A stretch of 22,058 nucleotides of DNA, from assembly GCA_044234005.1 (NCBI GenBank), contig JBIIJE010000035.1, positions 1 through 22,058 on the forward strand, read 5' to 3'. This stretch comes from OLB11 sp044234005 (GTDB lineage Bacteria; Bacteroidota; Bacteroidia; Chitinophagales; Chitinophagaceae). The position numbers and the translations under genes were made by a program. Positions 19,534 to 22,058 of this stretch are shown one piece after another (position 1 is the first letter of the stretch; each line of letters starts with the position of its first letter). The notes below the pieces were generated by a model. The model was given only the letters and a program-made list of their open reading frames with translations, made no database searches and was not told the DNA's origin.

Positions 19534-22058
19534 CTATCGCATGATGTATAGTTTGCCAAATCCTTTTTGCATCCATTTGTCAGCATCAGATTGGTAATGC
19601 TCCATTTTTTCGCCATATAAATTTGAAATCACACGATATAAATAAACTCCATTGCCGAGCAAATCTCCATATTGATCATCTCCTTTCCATTTAAATTCAG
19701 TAATATTTCGTCCAATATGTATGGGGCCTAATTCAGCTTTCGTTATTTCTCGCACAACTTTACCGGTTGTGGATAAGATTTGTATTCTGAGGTTACTTGG
19801 AATCACACTTCCGGTAAGTGTGAATACAAACTGCGTACTTGTAGTAAATGGGTTTGGGTAATTGACAAGAGATGAAATGGATGATTTATTTAAAATACTG
19901 AAACCCACTTTGTAATCATATGACCCCGCGAAATTGCCAACTCTGTCTCTAGCTTTTACAATTAGTACATATTCATTACCATCCACAGTAAATGAAGGTC
20001 GGTATTCGAGGCGTGCTTGATTTTTGCCATTACCAGAACTTAGGTTAGCAGGGATAAATTTTAGGATATTACCATCAAAAGGAATTGGAACTTCTGTAAA
20101 ATTATTACCTGGATACTTCATAAATACCTGAATTAATGAGGTGTCATTGAGCGCAAGAAATTTATTTTCATCATTCAAAGTAATTAGAATAAATGGTTTT
20201 GCTGAAACAATATCTTTATCTAAAATGTGAATACCATCAAATGTGACATCCACTAGGGGATTGCTTTTATCAGGTTCAATAAAAATATTTTTCAAACCAA
20301 TATTATTAGGATGAAATTGTTCTGGTTGGTCATTATCCGGATTGGCTTCTACACGCACAGTGTAATTACCATTATAACCGATTGTATTTACATCGAATGT
20401 GCTTGATATTTTAGCGAAAGGCGGTAAGGGCGCAAAACGTTTTATGCCTAATAAGCTTGAATTATTTTTTGAATCGATCAATTGATATTTTACAAGCATA
20501 CTATCCATTGCTATTTCTGTGAGATTCTCTATCGCGACACTAAATGTTTTAATTTGACCTTGTGTGAGCGTGTCCGCAAATGAATATTGAAAGTTAGGAT
20601 TTAATGCTGCTTCTGGAACTGGTTGGTAAATAATTCTCCATTTCTTGAGTTGCTCGGGGGTACTATTTATGATATCAGAAGAGTGCATTTTGAGTCTGAG
20701 AAAGGGGTAAATATTAGCGTCTATAAATGATAAACTTGTATCTCCCTTTACAGAGGCTAACCATGTTTCATTTGCACTAGAATCTATACCTAAAATATCA
20801 ACAGAAACACTATCTGTGTTTACACCTTCAATACTAGTACCGTATTTAATATATTGCGTCCAGCTTTTTGCAGGCCCGATTTTGTCAGTCAAAATAGTTC
20901 CCGCAGATTCACTTGCATTAAAGTTAAATAATAATTGAAGCCTAATCGTAGAGTCTTTACCCATTTCCTGTATTGTACTCGACACGATATTTTTCTTTTG
21001 AAAAAATACAAAAGGTCTATTAAATGTAAATGAATCTATTTGCGTGAAGCCCATGTTGAACAATTTATGATACAATGAATTTCCAGCACCATTTATAAGG
21101 GTATCATTTTTCCATTGATCAATAAAAATTGTATTGCTTTGCGAAGCTCCAAAACCTTTACAACTTAAACGAGATTGAACAAGTAGATAACTTCCTTGAG
21201 GAATAGAATCTAGGAAATCAACAATTTTTGTTCGATGGGTTGAATTGTCAAACGGAAATTCAAAAAAGGGATCTCTTTTTGCATTAGAAGGTCCAATTCT
21301 ACAAGGAGCAAGACTTCCAAATCGACCGGTGTTGCCATCTTTGGTGTTTATCCATGGCTCACCTGAGAGCGTGTCAATCACCACAAATTGCAAACTTTGC
21401 ATCAAAGGGAATATGTCGCAACCATGACTGTATAAACCAGAGCCATTAATATCGACAGAATTGTCGGAATAAATATATTGAAATGGATTTGGACCATATA
21501 AACAAGCATTATTCACTTGCAAAGAATTATTCAAAGTAAGATATTTAAATTCCCGAGTTGCTGAATCAAGTTCTAGCTTGCTAAAGTTATTTTTTCGAAA
21601 TTGGAAATAATGAGATTGATTCCAACCACTTTGGGCTTGTGGTAAATATGTGAATGAACTCGTGGTCCATCGGTGTTTTGTATTTCCATCTGTGGTGTCC
21701 ATTGCCGTACGCCAATAATAAACGGTGCTATCGATTAGGTTCATTCCAGACGGCTGCCAAGAAATAACACCACCCTTACTTGCTATTTTGTGTGTTAATA
21801 ATTTAGGGCTGTTAAATAATTCAGTGGTATCAATTTGAAAAAGGTAATCACGCATACTTGCAAAGGCATTCAGCGTAGAGGCTTTCAATATTAGTGTTGA
21901 ATTATTTACAATACTAAATTCATAAGGATATACAGGTGTTAAATCATCATTGAAAATATTGAATTGATAATTGATTAAATTATTGGTTTCAGATGTTTCA
22001 TCAATTAATCCATCTTGATCAAGCTCAACAAGTAATCTATTAATCCCTAATCCTGAAT
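19534..22058 (-). CDS. C25-peptidase-type secreted surface protein, C-terminal 840 residues (5' end outside the window)
   Basis: The minus frame is open from the stop at 19534 to the right edge, so the true start is outside; the first possible internal start (TTG at 21888) is not the real one. Visible regions, in order: a CARDB/Ig-like end with ELDQDGLIDETSETNN (about 11-26), DDLTPVYPYEF and LFQIDTTELFNSP; a fibronectin-III-like segment (about 90-140, VYYWRTAMDT); a region resembling ILEI/EMT-inducer domains (about 210-350, LQFVVIDTLSGEPWI and FLDSIPQGSYLLVQSR); more Ig-like repeats; and from residue 732 a FlgD-like domain (NYPNPFTTSTQFVFTLTG to GNGVYLYRVIS) with a tail GFGKLYIMR. This order recalls Bacteroidota proteins carrying a gingipain-like C25 cysteine-peptidase domain further upstream, exported by the type IX system. 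The peptidase domain itself is not visible, so activity is inference. Confidence 0.7.
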   Translation of the reverse strand, partial: SGLGINRLLVELDQDGLIDETSETNNLINYQFNIFNDDLTPVYPYEFSIVNNSTLILKASTLNAFASMRDYLFQIDTTELFNSPKLLTHKIASKGGVISWQPSGMNLIDSTVYYWRTAMDTTDGNTKHRWTTSSFTYLPQAQSGWNQSHYFQFRKNNFSKLELDSATREFKYLTLNNSLQVNNACLYGPNPFQYIYSDNSVDINGSGLYSHGCDIFPLMQSLQFVVIDTLSGEPWINTKDGNTGRFGSLAPCRIGPSNAKRDPFFEFPFDNSTHRTKIVDFLDSIPQGSYLLVQSRLSCKGFGASQSNTIFIDQWKNDTLINGAGNSLYHKLFNMGFTQIDSFTFNRPFVFFQKKNIVSSTIQEMGKDSTIRLQLLFNFNASESAGTILTDKIGPAKSWTQYIKYGTSIEGVNTDSVSVDILGIDSSANETWLASVKGDTSLSFIDANIYPFLRLKMHSSDIINSTPEQLKKWRIIYQPVPEAALNPNFQYSFADTLTQGQIKTFSVAIENLTEIAMDSMLVKYQLIDSKNNSSLLGIKRFAPLPPFAKISSTFDVNTIGYNGNYTVRVEANPDNDQPEQFHPNNIGLKNIFIEPDKSNPLVDVTFDGIHILDKDIVSAKPFILITLNDENKFLALNDTSLIQVFMKYPGNNFTEVPIPFDGNILKFIPANLSSGNGKNQARLEYRPSFTVDGNEYVLIVKARDRVGNFAGSYDYKVGFSILNKSSISSLVNYPNPFTTSTQFVFTLTGSVIPSNLRIQILSTTGKVVREITKAELGPIHIGRNITEFKWKGDDQYGDLLGNGVYLYRVISNLYGEKMEHYQSDADKWMQKGFGKLYIMR

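Overview
The window looks like an AT-rich chromosomal segment of a Bacteroidota bacterium, probably near Chitinophagales or Sphingobacteriales. The reasons are: repeated Bacteroidota-type -7 boxes (TAnnTTTG) upstream of genes with little sign of Shine-Dalgarno sequences; a Bacteroidota-style Tgt and a short QueG; a large TamB-like protein; a stand-alone B12-binding mutase subunit; and a C25/T9SS-style surface protein with a FlgD-like C-terminal domain. The genus cannot be fixed from the sequence. No rRNA, tRNA, CRISPR array, transposase or prophage gene was seen. The content is mostly housekeeping and cell-envelope genes.

Layout. (1) 1-738, minus: N-terminal part of a secreted RCC1-repeat-like protein that runs off the left edge. 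(2) 977-2024, minus: rpsL and rpsG with a clear promoter and a strong intrinsic terminator; fusA does not follow. (3) 2043-2139: a palindromic, GC-richer intergenic element. (4) 2292-4470, minus: probable operon tgt, a secreted LolA-like protein, a YtxH-like small membrane protein. (5) 4495-6245, plus: a membrane family-2 glycosyltransferase overlapping rsmG, started from a -7 box only 6 nt before the ATG. (6) 6249-7172, minus: queG, convergent with rsmG. (7) 7261-9477, plus: a Prc-type S41 protease, followed by two intergenic stem-loops and an unrecognised two-TM protein (9753-10217). (8) 10240-16173, minus: tamB-like gene, a small membrane protein and a BtuF-like metal/cobalamin receptor in one tight cluster. 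(9) 16512-16892, plus: a small lipoprotein. (10) 16905-18101, minus: B12-binding mutase subunit followed by an enoyl-CoA hydratase. (11) 18190-19458, minus: a 70-aa membrane protein and a second GT2 enzyme. (12) 19534 to the right edge, minus: C-terminal 840 residues of a C25-peptidase-type surface protein.

Functional threads. Two steps of queuosine tRNA modification (tgt and queG) lie about 2 kb apart. Three gene products are plausibly tied to cobalamin: QueG (B12-dependent), the BtuF-like receptor and the mutase small subunit. Several proteins act on the envelope: TamB, Prc, two glycosyltransferases, the LolA-like protein and two secreted surface proteins. The most unusual sequence-level observations are non-coding: an inverted repeat that overlaps the tamB promoter, a nested four-copy CTATTTT palindrome, and the palindrome upstream of rpsL. 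I found no convincing evidence for a wholly new multi-gene system.
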